Shown here: one piece after another, positions 26,972 through 36,064 of the stretch
How positions within the stretch are numbered: position 1 is the first letter of the stretch
Layout: each line of letters starts with the position of its first letter
NCBI GenBank assembly: GCA_963764805.1
Contig: CAVXUB010000002.1
Coordinates: 310,001-374,000, forward strand
DNA: 64,000 bases
Origin: CAVXUB01 sp963764805
GTDB lineage: Bacteria; Actinomycetota; Acidimicrobiia; Acidimicrobiales; Bog-793
Reading direction: 5' to 3'
Translations under genes and position numbers: made by a program
Notes under the pieces: model-generated
The model's database searches: none
The model's input: the letters and a program-made list of their open reading frames with translations, nothing else
Told to the model about the DNA's origin: nothing

Positions 26972-27573
26972 TCGCCGTCCGCCTCCTTGAGGATCCGGCC
27001 GAGCCCTCGGTCGACGGTCCAGCGCTCCTCGGGCATGTGGTGCTCTCGTGCCCAGCGTACGGTCAGGTCGCCGCTGCCGGCCTGTTGAAGGAGGGCGGCT
27101 CCGACTCGGTCGTGGATCAGGTAGGCGCCGAACCGAGCCTTCAAGGACCCCTCGTCCGGCGCCTGATCCTCTCGAGCCCAGGCGACGATCCGCTCCCTGC
27201 CGAGCGCGAGCGCCAGCAGAGTCCCGAAGACCCGTCCGAAGGTGCCGAGCCGGGCGCCCAGCTTGCCGATGTCGTGGAGCAACGCGGCCGCTACGAAATC
27301 TCTTCCGGGATGCGTGTTGTGGCGCTTGTCGAGCAGTAGCTCGGCGCGCCGGGCGACGGCGATCGCGTGCCGCCGGTCGGCGCCGCTCATGGAGTTGAAG
27401 AGCTCCACCTCCGAGGGGAGGAGGTTGGACTCGGCCCATGTCTGCGACGCGGCGGCGGGTCCCATCGGGGCGAGCGACCCGAAGAAGCGGTTCGCCAGGT
27501 GGAACGGAGACCCGAAGCCCTGCCCTGATCTCATCCTCGCCTGTCCCCAGCCATACGCCGTTGTACTACGCAC
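26968..27573 (-). CDS. HD-domain phosphohydrolase-like protein
   Basis: 201 residues. A metal-binding HD pattern is visible: RRHAIAVARRAELL (first His), AALLHDIGKLGARLG (HD pair), YLIHDRVGAALL and REHHMPEERW. This layout belongs to HDIG-related hydrolases acting on phosphorylated nucleotides or signals. The specific substrate is unknown. It diverges from pirin across a 185-bp region and converges with DedA, overlapping it by 4 bp. Confidence 0.8.
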   Translation of the reverse strand: MRSTTAYGWGQARMRSGQGFGSPFHLANRFFGSLAPMGPAAASQTWAESNLLPSEVELFNSMSGADRRHAIAVARRAELLLDKRHNTHPGRDFVAAALLHDIGKLGARLGTFGRVFGTLLALALGRERIVAWAREDQAPDEGSLKARFGAYLIHDRVGAALLQQAGSGDLTVRWAREHHMPEERWTVDRGLGRILKEADGD

Positions 27574-27681
27574 GACACCTATTCCGCAACGGCGTCGACG
27601 TCACCTGTTCGAGCACCGCTCCCGCCGGGCGGCGCGGGATCGCAAGGTGCCCTGAAAGCCAGCGCTACAGCCAATGGAATG

Positions 27682-27693
27682 TTGCGTGCGCAA
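27682..27693. promoter_or_regulatory. Short dyad upstream of pirin
   Basis: TTGCG-TG-CGCAA is a 5-bp inverted repeat 66 bp before the pirin start. A TGTAAT hexamer lies at 27701-27706. A CCAC-GTAA-GTGG hairpin follows at 27707-27718. Any of these could be control elements; the support is weak. Confidence 0.35.
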
Positions 27694-27758
27694 GTAGCGT
27701 TGTAATCCACGTAAGTGGCACTCGACGTCGAGGAGCCACCGGATGGGAGGATGGCTAG

Positions 27759-28712
27759 ATGCCCGCAGTGACTGTCCAGGATGTGTTGGCTCTGCCCCGC
27801 ATAGCGACGCCGGATCCGCTGACGAGCCGGGAGCGGCCGGTTGTCTCCGTCACCACCGCGCCAGCGGGGTTCGAAGGCGAGGGCTTCCCCGTTCGCCGTG
27901 CCTTCGCCGGGGTGAGCCTTGCCGATCTCGACCCGTTCATCCACATGGACCAGATGGGCGAAGTCGACTACGCACCGGGCGAGCCGAAGGGAACGTCCTG
28001 GCATCCCCATCGCGGCTTCGAGACAGTCACCTACATCATCGACGGGACCTTCGACCACCAGGACTCGAACGGCGGCGGAGGGCGGATCACGAACGGCGAC
28101 ACCCAGTGGATGACCGCCGGCGGCGGCATCTTGCACATCGAGGCCCCGCCGGAGGAGCTGGTCGTGAGCGGGGGCCTCTTCCACGGCATCCAGCTGTGGG
28201 TCAACTTGCCGCGCGCCAACAAGTGGAACGCTCCGCGATACCAGGACATCAGGGGCGACAAGGCCGTCCTGCTGACGACTGCGGACGGAGGCGCAGTGCT
28301 GCGCCTGATCGCAGGCGATCTGGCCGGTCACGCAGGCTCCGGCGCCACGTTCACCCCGATGTCGATGATCCACGCCAGCGTCAGTCCCGGCGGCCGCGTG
28401 GTCGCCCCCTGGCCCGCAGAGTTCAACGCCTTGGCCTACGTCCTCGCCGGCAGCGGTTCGGTGGGCGGCGAGCGCCGCCCGATCCACGTCGGGCAGTTGG
28501 CGGTGTTCGGCAAGGGTGACTCGTTGAGCTTCGAGGCATCCGCATCGGCAGGGTCAGACCTGGACGTGCTGCTCCTCGGCGGCCGGCCGATAGGAGAACC
28601 GGTGGTTCACTACGGGCCTTTCGTGATGAACACCCGTGACGAGATCGTGCAGGCTCTGGAGGACTATCGCGCCGGAAGGCTGGGTGCGATCCCGGCTACC
28701 GCGCTGCTCTGA
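27759..28712 (+). CDS. Pirin-family cupin protein
   Basis: 317 residues behind GGGAGGATGG. The bicupin fold shows the metal-binding signature WHPHRGFETVTYIIDGTFDHQD (His, His, Glu near residues 66-75), TAGGGILHIE and the C-terminal cupin IEYVLAG-like segment ALAYVLAGSGSVGG. Pirins bind Fe and act as quercetinase-like dioxygenases or as redox-sensing co-regulators. Which role applies here is unknown. It ends 15 bp from the convergent regulator gene. Confidence 0.9.
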   Translation: MPAVTVQDVLALPRIATPDPLTSRERPVVSVTTAPAGFEGEGFPVRRAFAGVSLADLDPFIHMDQMGEVDYAPGEPKGTSWHPHRGFETVTYIIDGTFDHQDSNGGGGRITNGDTQWMTAGGGILHIEAPPEELVVSGGLFHGIQLWVNLPRANKWNAPRYQDIRGDKAVLLTTADGGAVLRLIAGDLAGHAGSGATFTPMSMIHASVSPGGRVVAPWPAEFNALAYVLAGSGSVGGERRPIHVGQLAVFGKGDSLSFEASASAGSDLDVLLLGGRPIGEPVVHYGPFVMNTRDEIVQALEDYRAGRLGAIPATALL

Positions 28713-28727
28713 CCAGACCAGGTCCGC

Positions 28728-29081
28728 TTACTCGCGGCTGCGGACGAGCGCGCTCACCCTCTGTCGGGACACCTCGAACAGCTCGGCTATCTGTGTGATG
28801 AGCATCCCGTCGCGCCTCAGCGCCTTGGCGAGAGCTCTGCGGAACTCTCCGCCGGCTCTGGCGAGGGCGGAGGTGACGGCTGCCAGCATCGACAGCGGGT
28901 TCTTCGTGTCGGGCGACTCCATGATCTGGCGCCAGGTCCATCCTCTGGTCCGTCGCCGCCGGATGGTGCCCAACTCGCTGTCGACCGCCTGCAGGTCGCC
29001 CACGCTGCGCCGGACCGTTGCCGACAGTTCGTTCAGAACCTCGAGAGCAGGATCGTGTCCGATCTCGGCAGTACCCGTCAT
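28728..29081 (-). CDS. Small helix-turn-helix protein
   Basis: 117 residues from ATG 29081 (GAGAAGGG upstream); ATG 29114 in frame behind AAAGGGAAA is an alternative. The C-terminal ~50 residues (FRRALAKALRRDGMLITQIAELFEVSRQRVSALVRSRE) form a clear helix-turn-helix with IAELFEVSRQRVSAL as turn and recognition helix. The N-terminal part has WTWRQIMESPDTKN and is otherwise helical. It is likely a DNA-binding regulator; the target is unknown. It is divergent from the phosphatase gene at 29314. Confidence 0.7.
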   Translation of the reverse strand: MTGTAEIGHDPALEVLNELSATVRRSVGDLQAVDSELGTIRRRRTRGWTWRQIMESPDTKNPLSMLAAVTSALARAGGEFRRALAKALRRDGMLITQIAELFEVSRQRVSALVRSRE

Positions 29082-29313
29082 CGGCCCTTCTCTCGACGCG
29101 TCACGAAGTGTCATTTTCCCTTTGGAGGTTCCTCGAAACCCTTTCCCTCGCCCGGCGTGGCACCCGCCCGCTAGGCCACGTTGCCTTGCCAATCGACCGC
29201 TCTCGGTGCAGGATGAACCGACGGCGAGCGGGAGTGCCGACCCACCTCCGTCAGTGAGCGCAGACAAGTCATCATCGCCAGAGCCTCGCTGAAACCCAGG
29301 TCGCCACTTGCAG

Positions 29314-32074
29314 ATGTCAGAAGCGGAGCCGATCAGACACCCGACGCGGACCCACCGAGCGGCCGTCGTGGCCACGGTCGTCACAGATCCCGACGGCCGA
29401 ATCGTGTACTGGGACTCCGGCGCCGAGGAGATCAGCGGCTGGACGGCGTCCGAAGCCCAGGGCCGGCAGTTCGCCACGCTGCTGAGCGTGCAGCTCGACC
29501 AGATGGCGGCGACGCTCACGGACCTGCCGGCCGATCAGCCCGAGGAAGGGACCATCCGCCTGCACCGCGCCAACGGCGAGGACCTCGACGTCGTAGTTCG
29601 CCGGGTGCCGGTCCTCGAGGGAGGCGGCATGGTCTGTGTCATGACACCGGCGACACCCCAGTACCTTCATGCCCCCTCGTTCGGCCACGCCGGCGTTCCG
29701 GCCGAGGAACGTGTTGCCGAGCTGCTGGCCGCCCAGAGCGCCACGCTGGCTGCCGCGGCATCAGCGGATCGCTGGGTCGAGCCCTACCGGGCCGCGGCGA
29801 TGGACGCGATGTCGCCGGCCGACCTCGACGAGGTGCTCGCGCAGGCGCTGCAGGCGATAGCGCGCGTGCTCGACGCCGATGCCGTGTCCCTGCTGCTCGC
29901 CGACGACGAAGGCAAGCAGCTCGTGGCTCGAGCAGCCACCGGGCTCGGCAAGGACGTCGAGCTCGGCTTGAGGATCCCCGCCGGAGGTGGCGTCTCGGGG
30001 ATCGTGCTCGGCTCCGGCAAGCCGCTCGTGCTGCAGGACCTGCACAACGTGGACATCGTCAGCGACACGCTCCGTTCCAGTGGCGCCCGCTCCTACGTCG
30101 GCGTCCCCCTCAGCACCGACAGGCCGCTCGGTGTGTTGCACGCCACGTGCAGGACGCCGGGACGCCTCGGGCAGGGTGACGCCGAGGTGCTCGCCCTCTT
30201 CGCCGGTCCGATCGCATCGGCGGTCGAGCGGGTGCGGCTCTTCCAAGCCGAGCGCGAGGCGAGGCGGCGTGCCGAGGAGGCAAGTAAGCGCGCCGAGCAG
30301 GGAGCTGTGCGGCTCGGCGCATTGCAGCGGATCACCGCCGCCCTTGCCAACGCTGCCACAGTCGAGGACGTGTGCAGGGTGATCCTCGACGAGGCTGCAC
30401 CTGGCCTGGCCGAGGGAGCCGAACGCGGGATCTGGATGCTCCGCGACTCCCGCCTGGTGCTGGTGGCCGGTCACGGCGACAGCACGGACTACCCCGAGAT
30501 ACCGCTCGACCCGAGCCTGCCCGCAGCCGAGAACCTCCGCAGCGGTCAACCGCTGTTCGTCGAGACGAAGGAGGAGCTCTCCGCCCGCTGGCCGGTGCTG
30601 GCCGAACGGCCCACTCGAGCGTTCGTCGGGTTGCCGTTGATCGTCGCCGGCAGGCGGCTCGGGGTGATGGCGGTCGGCTACTTCGAGGACCACCACTTCG
30701 ATGCGGAGGAGCGCAGCTTCCTCGCCACGGTCGCCGAGCAGGCGGCGGAGGCCCTGCAGCGGGCGGACGACCGGCTTGCGCTGGAGGCAGCGTGGGCGGT
30801 CGCCGAGGCTCGGGGGGAGAGCCTCGAGGTCCTCTCGGACGCCGGCAAGAGGATGGCCGAGAGTCTCGATCTCGATGTGACCCTCAACACCCTCGCCTCC
30901 CTCGCCGTTCCAAGGCTCGCCGATCGTTGCATCGTCTACATGGTGGAGGGAACCGCACTCGCCAAGAAGCTGCTGGCGCCGAGCGAGCTCGACGAGGCCG
31001 AGTCGGCGCTCTGGGATGCCAACGTTCCTCGGCTGGACGCAACCACGGGCATGGGCGCAGTCATCCGCACGGGCAAGCCGGTGTTCATCGAGAACGTCAC
31101 CGACGAGATGCTCGAGGCCAGCGCCAGTTCCGACGACCACTTGGAACTGTTGCGGCGAGCCAGCTTCGGGGGAGTGCTGCTGGTCCCGCTCGAGGGCCCG
31201 TGGACGCAATCTCGGAGGGCTCGCCTTCGTCAACCGCCGTGGCCGCGCGATGCTGCCGGCGGACAGGGCGCTGGCGGAGGAGCTTGCGGCGCGGGCAGCG
31301 GTGACCATCGACAACGTGCTCGCCTACAAGCGCGAGGCAGAGGTCGCCGCTCGGTTGGCGGCGAGCCTCCTGCCGTCCTCGCTGCCCGAGATCGATGGTG
31401 TCGAGCTCGCCGCGGCGCACCAGGTCGGCAGCGAGACCTTCGAGGTGGGTGGCGACTTCTACGACGTCTGGCCGGAATCCGAGGACAGCTTCTTCCTGAT
31501 GGTGGGCGACGTCCAGGGGAAGGGCATCGAGGCCGCCGCCGTGACGAGTTTCGCCCGGTACACCGTGAAGGCGGTCTCCCTCGGCGAGCGGTCGCCCGCC
31601 AGGTTGCTGGAGAGGCTGAACCAGGCTCTCGTCCGCCAGCTGCTGCAGACGACCGCCAGCTCCGGTCACTCCTGGGAAGACGCACGGCTGTGCACCTGCC
31701 TGCTGATCCGGCTGGACAGGGTGCCTGGAGCGGGATGGAGCGCCATCGTGAGCTCCGCTGGTCACCCGCTCCCTGTGCTCCGCACGAGCTCAGGAGCCGT
31801 CGAGACGGTCGGTTCGTCCGGGCTGCTGCTCGGCGTGGATGCCAGGTATGAATACGTCGAGGCCACGGTCGCCATCGCGCCCGGCAGCTGCCTCGTGGCG
31901 TTCACAGACGGTGTGGACGACTGGTCGAGCGGGAGCGTGGGTGGTGTGCCCGCCGATGTCCTCCGCCGGGCTGCCGGTGGCGCCAGGGCCATCGTCGAGG
32001 CAGTCCGCCGGGCGGCCCCTTCCGACACCCGACGACGGGACGATCTCGTGGTGCTGACGGCCTGCTTCGGCTGA
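29314..32074 (+). CDS. PAS-GAF-GAF-GAF-SpoIIE Ser/Thr phosphatase (frameshifted)
   Basis: The corrected length is about 919 residues. Domains: PAS (about 15-115, VVTDPDGRIVYWDSGAEEISGWTASE), GAF 1 (about 160-320, DADAVSLLLADDEGKQLVARAATG), GAF 2 (about 345-490), GAF 3 (about 510-670) and SpoIIE-type PP2C (about 690-915: EVGGDFYDVWPES, VGDVQGKGIEAA, AGHPLPVL, VAFTDGVDD, RRRDDLVVLTA). The metal-binding Asp residues are present. An extra G in the GGG run near 31195 splits it; removal restores LEARGRNLGGLAFVN. Such proteins dephosphorylate STAS antagonists and so switch on SigB/F-type sigma factors. TTG 29308 is an alternative start. Confidence 0.85.
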
Positions 32075-32079
32075 GCCGC

Positions 32080-33126
32080 TCACGCCACCTGCACGACCGC
32101 TCCTTCCTCCGTGAGCAGGTCGATGACGGCGCTCTCGAGAGTCCGCAGAGCCTCGGGGCTGGAGACGTCGAGAGGAGGGCTCGCCCTCCGCAGATCTTCG
32201 AGCGCCCGTCTCACCGTCTCGCCCCCTTCGAAGTGATCCACCACACGCGGGTCGATGTACGACCTGCGGCACACGGCCGGCGTGTTGCCGAGAGACTCGG
32301 ACACCTCCTTGACCGTCGCCGCCACAGCCCGTCGCCTCGCCGTCGGCGAGCGGGGGAGTGTCTCGATCGCCGCCAGCGATACAGCTGCCAGCATCGTGGC
32401 GCCCCAGGTGCGGAAATCCTTGGCGGAGAAGGTGCCGCCGGTGGCCTCTTTGATGTAGGCGTTGACATCGCCTGATCGGACGTCCACGAACTTGCCGCCC
32501 TCGCGCCACACGAACAGGTCCGGTCCGCCGCCTCGTCGCGCCTTGAGCTCGCTGACCACCCGCAGCACCTCCCGGTCGGCGACGGCGACCGAGATCCGCT
32601 TGCCCCCCTTGCCCTCGAAGTCGAAGACGACGCTGTCCTCGCGCACCTTGGCGTGACGTTTGCGGAGGGTCGCCAGACCGTAGGTCTGGTGCTCGTCTGC
32701 GTACTGCTCGCCGCCGACCCTGAACAACCCGAGCTCGAGCAGCCGGACGGCACAGGCCAACACCCGCTCGCGGCAGAGATCTTCCCGACGCAGATCCTCA
32801 CGGATCCTGCTGCGCAGCGCGGGCAGGGCGCTGGCGAACTCCACCATCCTGACGAACTTCTCCCTGTCGCGGCGCCGCCTCCACTCGTCGTGGTAGCGGT
32901 ACTGCCGCCGGCCGGCGCTGTCCAGGCCGACAGCCTGGATGTGCCCGTTCGGCCAGGGACAGATCCAGACGTCTGTCCAGGCAGGCGGGATCACGAGCGC
33001 CTGGATCCTGTCCAGCGTGTCGGGATCGGTGACCTGCTCGCCGCCGTCGGTCCAGTAGGTGAAGGAGCGGCCCTTCCTCCGGCGCCGGATGCCGGGTCCG
33101 TCGAGCCGGCTGCGACGGAGGCGCAC
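32080..33126 (-). CDS. Type IB DNA topoisomerase (poxvirus-like)
   Basis: 348 residues. The N-terminal domain (GRSFTYWTDGGEQV, IPPAWTDVWICPWPNGHIQAVG) and the catalytic domain match bacterial topoisomerase IB. Expected catalytic residues are seen: the Arg region GLFRVGGEQYADEHQTYG, KGGKR, KDFRTWGATMLAA, and the Tyr nucleophile in CRRSYIDPRVVDHF (near residue 296). It relaxes supercoils via a 3'-phosphotyrosine link and is often stress-associated. It lies 27 bp after the luciferase-like gene and ends 5 bp from the convergent phosphatase gene. It is probably the third gene of the hemerythrin operon. Confidence 0.9.
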   Translation of the reverse strand: MRLRRSRLDGPGIRRRRKGRSFTYWTDGGEQVTDPDTLDRIQALVIPPAWTDVWICPWPNGHIQAVGLDSAGRRQYRYHDEWRRRRDREKFVRMVEFASALPALRSRIREDLRREDLCRERVLACAVRLLELGLFRVGGEQYADEHQTYGLATLRKRHAKVREDSVVFDFEGKGGKRISVAVADREVLRVVSELKARRGGGPDLFVWREGGKFVDVRSGDVNAYIKEATGGTFSAKDFRTWGATMLAAVSLAAIETLPRSPTARRRAVAATVKEVSESLGNTPAVCRRSYIDPRVVDHFEGGETVRRALEDLRRASPPLDVSSPEALRTLESAVIDLLTEEGAVVQVA

Positions 33127-33153
33127 CTCGTCCCCCCTATTCCCCGACGCTGC

Positions 33154-34107
33154 TCAGGCGCCGATCCGGTGCCGGATCTCGCGGGCGAAGAAGTCCAGGA
33201 AGGCGCCTTGCTCGGAACCGATCTGGTTGACGAACACCTGATCGAAACCTGCCTCGAGGAACTCTCGGATCTTCGCCGCATGCCTCTCGGGGTCCGGCCC
33301 GCAGGGGAACATCTCTGCCGTCATCTCCTCGGTGACGAGAGATGCCGCCTGCTCGAAGTGGGTCGGCGTGGGGAGATCCTGGTTCAGCTGCCCAGGGAGG
33401 CTCTCGGTGGGCCAGAGCGAATGCGCCAGCTTCAGCGCCCGTTTCTCGTCGCTGTCGTAGCAGACCTTGAGGAACCCGGTCGTCGGCCCTTTCCCGCCAG
33501 AGCTGCGGTACTCGTCGACCACCGAGCGGTCCGCCTCGCTGGTGACCAGGCCGTCGGCGATCCGTGCGGCGACCTCCATCGACCGCGGGCCGAACGACGA
33601 CATGGCGACTGGCGGCGGGCTGGTCGGCTTGGAGTAGATGCGGGCGTTCTCGACGGTGTAGTGGCGTCCGTAGTGGGTGACGCTCTCACCCTGCCAGAGC
33701 CTCCGGATCAGTTCCACCGCCTCCTCGAGCATCTCCAGCCTGACCGGAGCGGGAGGCCAGCGCTCGCCCGTGATGTGCTCGTTGAGAGCCTCGCCGGACC
33801 CGACGCCGAACGTGAACCTCCCCTCAAGCATCAGCTCGCAGGTCGCCGTCGCCTGCGCCAGCACGACGGGGTGGATGCGGACGGTGGGGCAGGTGACGCC
33901 GGTCATCACCGCCAGGTTGGTGCTGGCAGCGATACCGCCGATCACGCTCCATACGAACGGGCTCTCTCCTTGGCGGTCGATCCAGGGGTGGAAGTGGTCG
34001 GAGATCATCACCGAGCGGAAGCCGGCCTCCTCTCCCATCCGCGCCTGCTCCACAAGGGCGCGTGGCCCGTGCTCCTCGCTGGCGAGGAACAGCCCGACCT
34101 CGCTCAC
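33154..34107 (-). CDS. F420-dependent luciferase-like (LLM) oxidoreductase
   Basis: 317 residues. It is a TIM-barrel LLM enzyme of the F420-dependent glucose-6-phosphate-dehydrogenase-like group: GLFLASEEHGPRALVEQARMGEEAGF, SVMISDHFHPW, FVWSVIGGIAAST, TGVTCPTVRIHPVVLAQATAT, GRFTFGVGSGEALNEH. The SDHFHPW motif is where FGD-type enzymes place cofactor-contacting and active-site His. The true substrate is unknown. Its start overlaps the hemerythrin stop by 4 bp (ATGA), so they are translationally coupled. Confidence 0.85.
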   Translation of the reverse strand: MSEVGLFLASEEHGPRALVEQARMGEEAGFRSVMISDHFHPWIDRQGESPFVWSVIGGIAASTNLAVMTGVTCPTVRIHPVVLAQATATCELMLEGRFTFGVGSGEALNEHITGERWPPAPVRLEMLEEAVELIRRLWQGESVTHYGRHYTVENARIYSKPTSPPPVAMSSFGPRSMEVAARIADGLVTSEADRSVVDEYRSSGGKGPTTGFLKVCYDSDEKRALKLAHSLWPTESLPGQLNQDLPTPTHFEQAASLVTEEMTAEMFPCGPDPERHAAKIREFLEAGFDQVFVNQIGSEQGAFLDFFAREIRHRIGA

Positions 34108-34670
34108 AGGACTCCTCGGGCGGCGTCACGGATCCTGTCGAAGACGGCGGCTACCGGGCCGAGGACGAGGTTCCCGGGCGGCGTGTTGGGGGCGTTCGGG
34201 TGCGGGTGAGTCGGCGCCGCGAGCTTGGCTGCCTTGTACCGCTGGCCGCGCGTCACCCGCCATTCGGACGGCTGTGCCTCGAGCAACGGGAACACCTGCT
34301 GCTCCTCGGAGGTCGCGTGCTGCAGCACGGCCCCGCGCAGCTCCACCAGCTCGCTCAGGAACTCGGGCGCCGTGGCATCCATCTTCTCGAGGCGCGCCAG
34401 CTTCTCCTCGGCCTCTGACTGTTCGGCCAGCCTTGCCTCGGCGATGAGGTCCCCCTCCGGCAGGTCGCGCAGCGCCGGGTAGACCGTCACCTCCTCGGCC
34501 ACCTCATGGCGGACGAGTTGCTCGGTGAGCTTCCAGAAGAGCTCCGCCCGGCCGGACGGCTCGGTGTCGACGACTTCGCCGAACAGCGCCTTCACGGCGT
34601 TGTGGTCCTCTGAGAGCAGACCGACGATCTCGTCCGGAGCCGGCGGCTGTTCGGGGAGTGATGTGCTCAC
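34104..34670 (-). CDS. Hemerythrin-like (HHE) protein, first gene of a stress operon
   Basis: 188 residues from GTG 34670, chosen because AAGGAG lies 7 bp upstream; longer in-frame starts lack this. A four-helix bundle carries metal ligands: LLSEDHNAVKALF (His), LVRHEVAEEVTVYPAL (H..E), and the later HATSEEQQVFPLLE (H...E). The family binds a di-iron centre and is tied to oxygen, NO or oxidative stress. The C-terminal tail is Pro/His-rich with a final helix AAVFDRIRDAARG, as in the second hemerythrin at 47518. A GTTT-N16-GGGTAC promoter lies upstream. Confidence 0.85.
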   Translation of the reverse strand: MSTSLPEQPPAPDEIVGLLSEDHNAVKALFGEVVDTEPSGRAELFWKLTEQLVRHEVAEEVTVYPALRDLPEGDLIAEARLAEQSEAEEKLARLEKMDATAPEFLSELVELRGAVLQHATSEEQQVFPLLEAQPSEWRVTRGQRYKAAKLAAPTHPHPNAPNTPPGNLVLGPVAAVFDRIRDAARGVL

Positions 34671-34710
34671 TGGGTGCTCCTTCTCGACGGAGTCCATGTC
34701 CGCCGAGCGC

Positions 34711-34736
34711 GTACCCCGGCGCCCGAGGCGCAAAAC
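34711..34736 (-). promoter_or_regulatory. SigB/SigF-type promoter of the hemerythrin operon
   Basis: Read on the minus strand: GTTT (34736-34733), 16 bp, GGGTAC (34716-34711). The match to the GTTT-N15-17-GGGTA consensus is full. The -10 lies 41 bp before the GTG start. Confidence 0.65.
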
Positions 34737-34814
34737 GACGCCGGATGTCGGCGGATGCCCCTCCACTGCGCTGCGGACTGTTCCTCGACTGCCGCTCGCA
34801 GCTGCGAGGGCGCG

Positions 34815-34841
34815 GTTTTGCGTCTCTCAGTGGCCGGGTAG
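34815..34841 (+). promoter_or_regulatory. SigB/SigF-type promoter of the enolase-family gene
   Basis: GTTT (34815-34818), 17 bp, GGGTAG (34836-34841), ending 9 bp before GTG 34851, so the transcript would have almost no leader. It mirrors the hemerythrin promoter: GAGGCGCAAAAC (34725-34736) and GTTTTGCGTCTC (34815-34826) form an inverted pair with 11 of 12 matches. Confidence 0.62.
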
Positions 34842-34850
34842 GTAGGTGGG

Positions 34851-35978
34851 GTGACCGACTCCGCTAAGCGGGTCGACGGCTCGCCGACCGTCGACGCCGC
34901 GCAGTGCGCCACATACACGGTCCCGACCGATCAGCCCGAAGCAGACGGAACTCTCGCCTGGTCGTCGACGTCCCTCGTGGTGGTACAGCTCTCGGCGGCC
35001 GGCGAGCGGGGGCTCGGCTGGTCCTATGCGAGCAAGGCGAGCCAGGCCATCTTCGAGGAGCAGCTGTCGGGGGTGGTGTGCGGCGCCGGCGCGTTCGACA
35101 TCCCGGGCATCTTCGAGGCGATGCTCCGCCAGTGCCGGAACCTCGGCCGGCCGGGGGCCGTCAGTTCAGCCGTCGCCGCCGCCGACATGGCGCTGTACGA
35201 CCTGAAGGCGAGGATCCTCGGCGTCGAGCTCGCCGATCTGCTCGGGCGCAGCCGGCCGACCACCCCTGTCTACGGCAGCGGAGGGTTCACCACTTACGAC
35301 GACAGCACCACCTGCCGCCAGGTCGAGGGATGGCTCGAGCGCGGCATCTCGATGGTCAAGATCAAGATCGGCGAGTCCTGGGGCAGCGCAGCCGACCGGG
35401 ACATGGCACGGGTCGAGCTCGTGCGCAAGGTCATCGGGGACAGCGTGCAGCTCTTCGTCGACGCCAACGGCGGCTACAGCCGCAAACAGGCCGTGCGGAT
35501 CGGCAAGCGCCTCTACGAGGACCATGGGGTGGTGTGGTTCGAGGAGCCGGTGAGCTCAGACGACCTGCCCGGCCTGCGAGAGGTTCGCGACATGGTGCCG
35601 ATCGACGTGGCGGCAGGCGAGTACGGCTACGACGACAGCTACTTCTCGCGGATGATCGGCGCGGGGGCTGTCGACTGCCTGCAGATGGACGCCACCCGCT
35701 GCGGTGGGTACACCGGATGGCTGCGTGGTGCGGCGATCGCCGGCGCGGCCAGCCTGCAGGTGTCGGCGCACTGCGCCCCGGCGGTGCATGCGCCCGTGGC
35801 TGCGGCCGCCGCCCACGCCAGGCACATCGAGTACTTCCACGACCACACCCGCATCGAGGCGATGTTGTTCGACGGGGTGCCGGACGTGGTCGAGGGGGTC
35901 CTCCCGGCCGGCACCGGTGCGCCGGGACACGGGTACACGTTGCGTGAGCAGGATGCCGAGGAGTATCGGGTTGGCTGA
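34851..35978 (+). CDS. Enolase-superfamily (mandelate racemase/muconate lactonizing type) enzyme
   Basis: 375 residues. An N-terminal capping domain is followed by a barrel with the KxK base motif MVKIKIGE (near residue 165), metal ligands in VDANGGY (near 200), WFEEPVSSDD (near 227) and AAGEYGYD (near 250), and a His in VSAHCAPAVHA (near 303). The motif set matches the mandelate-racemase subgroup, acting on sugar acids or related carboxylates by proton abstraction. Substrate is not predictable. The gene has its own SigF-like promoter and is followed closely by the GH15 and DUF72 genes. Confidence 0.85.
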   Translation: MTDSAKRVDGSPTVDAAQCATYTVPTDQPEADGTLAWSSTSLVVVQLSAAGERGLGWSYASKASQAIFEEQLSGVVCGAGAFDIPGIFEAMLRQCRNLGRPGAVSSAVAAADMALYDLKARILGVELADLLGRSRPTTPVYGSGGFTTYDDSTTCRQVEGWLERGISMVKIKIGESWGSAADRDMARVELVRKVIGDSVQLFVDANGGYSRKQAVRIGKRLYEDHGVVWFEEPVSSDDLPGLREVRDMVPIDVAAGEYGYDDSYFSRMIGAGAVDCLQMDATRCGGYTGWLRGAAIAGAASLQVSAHCAPAVHAPVAAAAAHARHIEYFHDHTRIEAMLFDGVPDVVEGVLPAGTGAPGHGYTLREQDAEEYRVG

Positions 35979-36064
35979 CGATACGCCCTCGAGCGCCCGA
36001 CCGGCTGCCGCGGAGTATCGAGTTGGCTGACGGCACGACCTCGAGCGCCCGACCGGCTGCCGCA
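35961..36064. repeat. 52-bp imperfect tandem duplication at a gene junction
   Basis: Copy 1 (35961-36012) and copy 2 (36013-36064) both run from GAGTATCG(G/A)GTTGGCTGAC to GACCGGCTGCCGC, with few differences. The unit contains the last codons and stop of the enolase gene and the TTG-led start region of the GH15 gene, so both have been copied. Confidence 0.85.
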
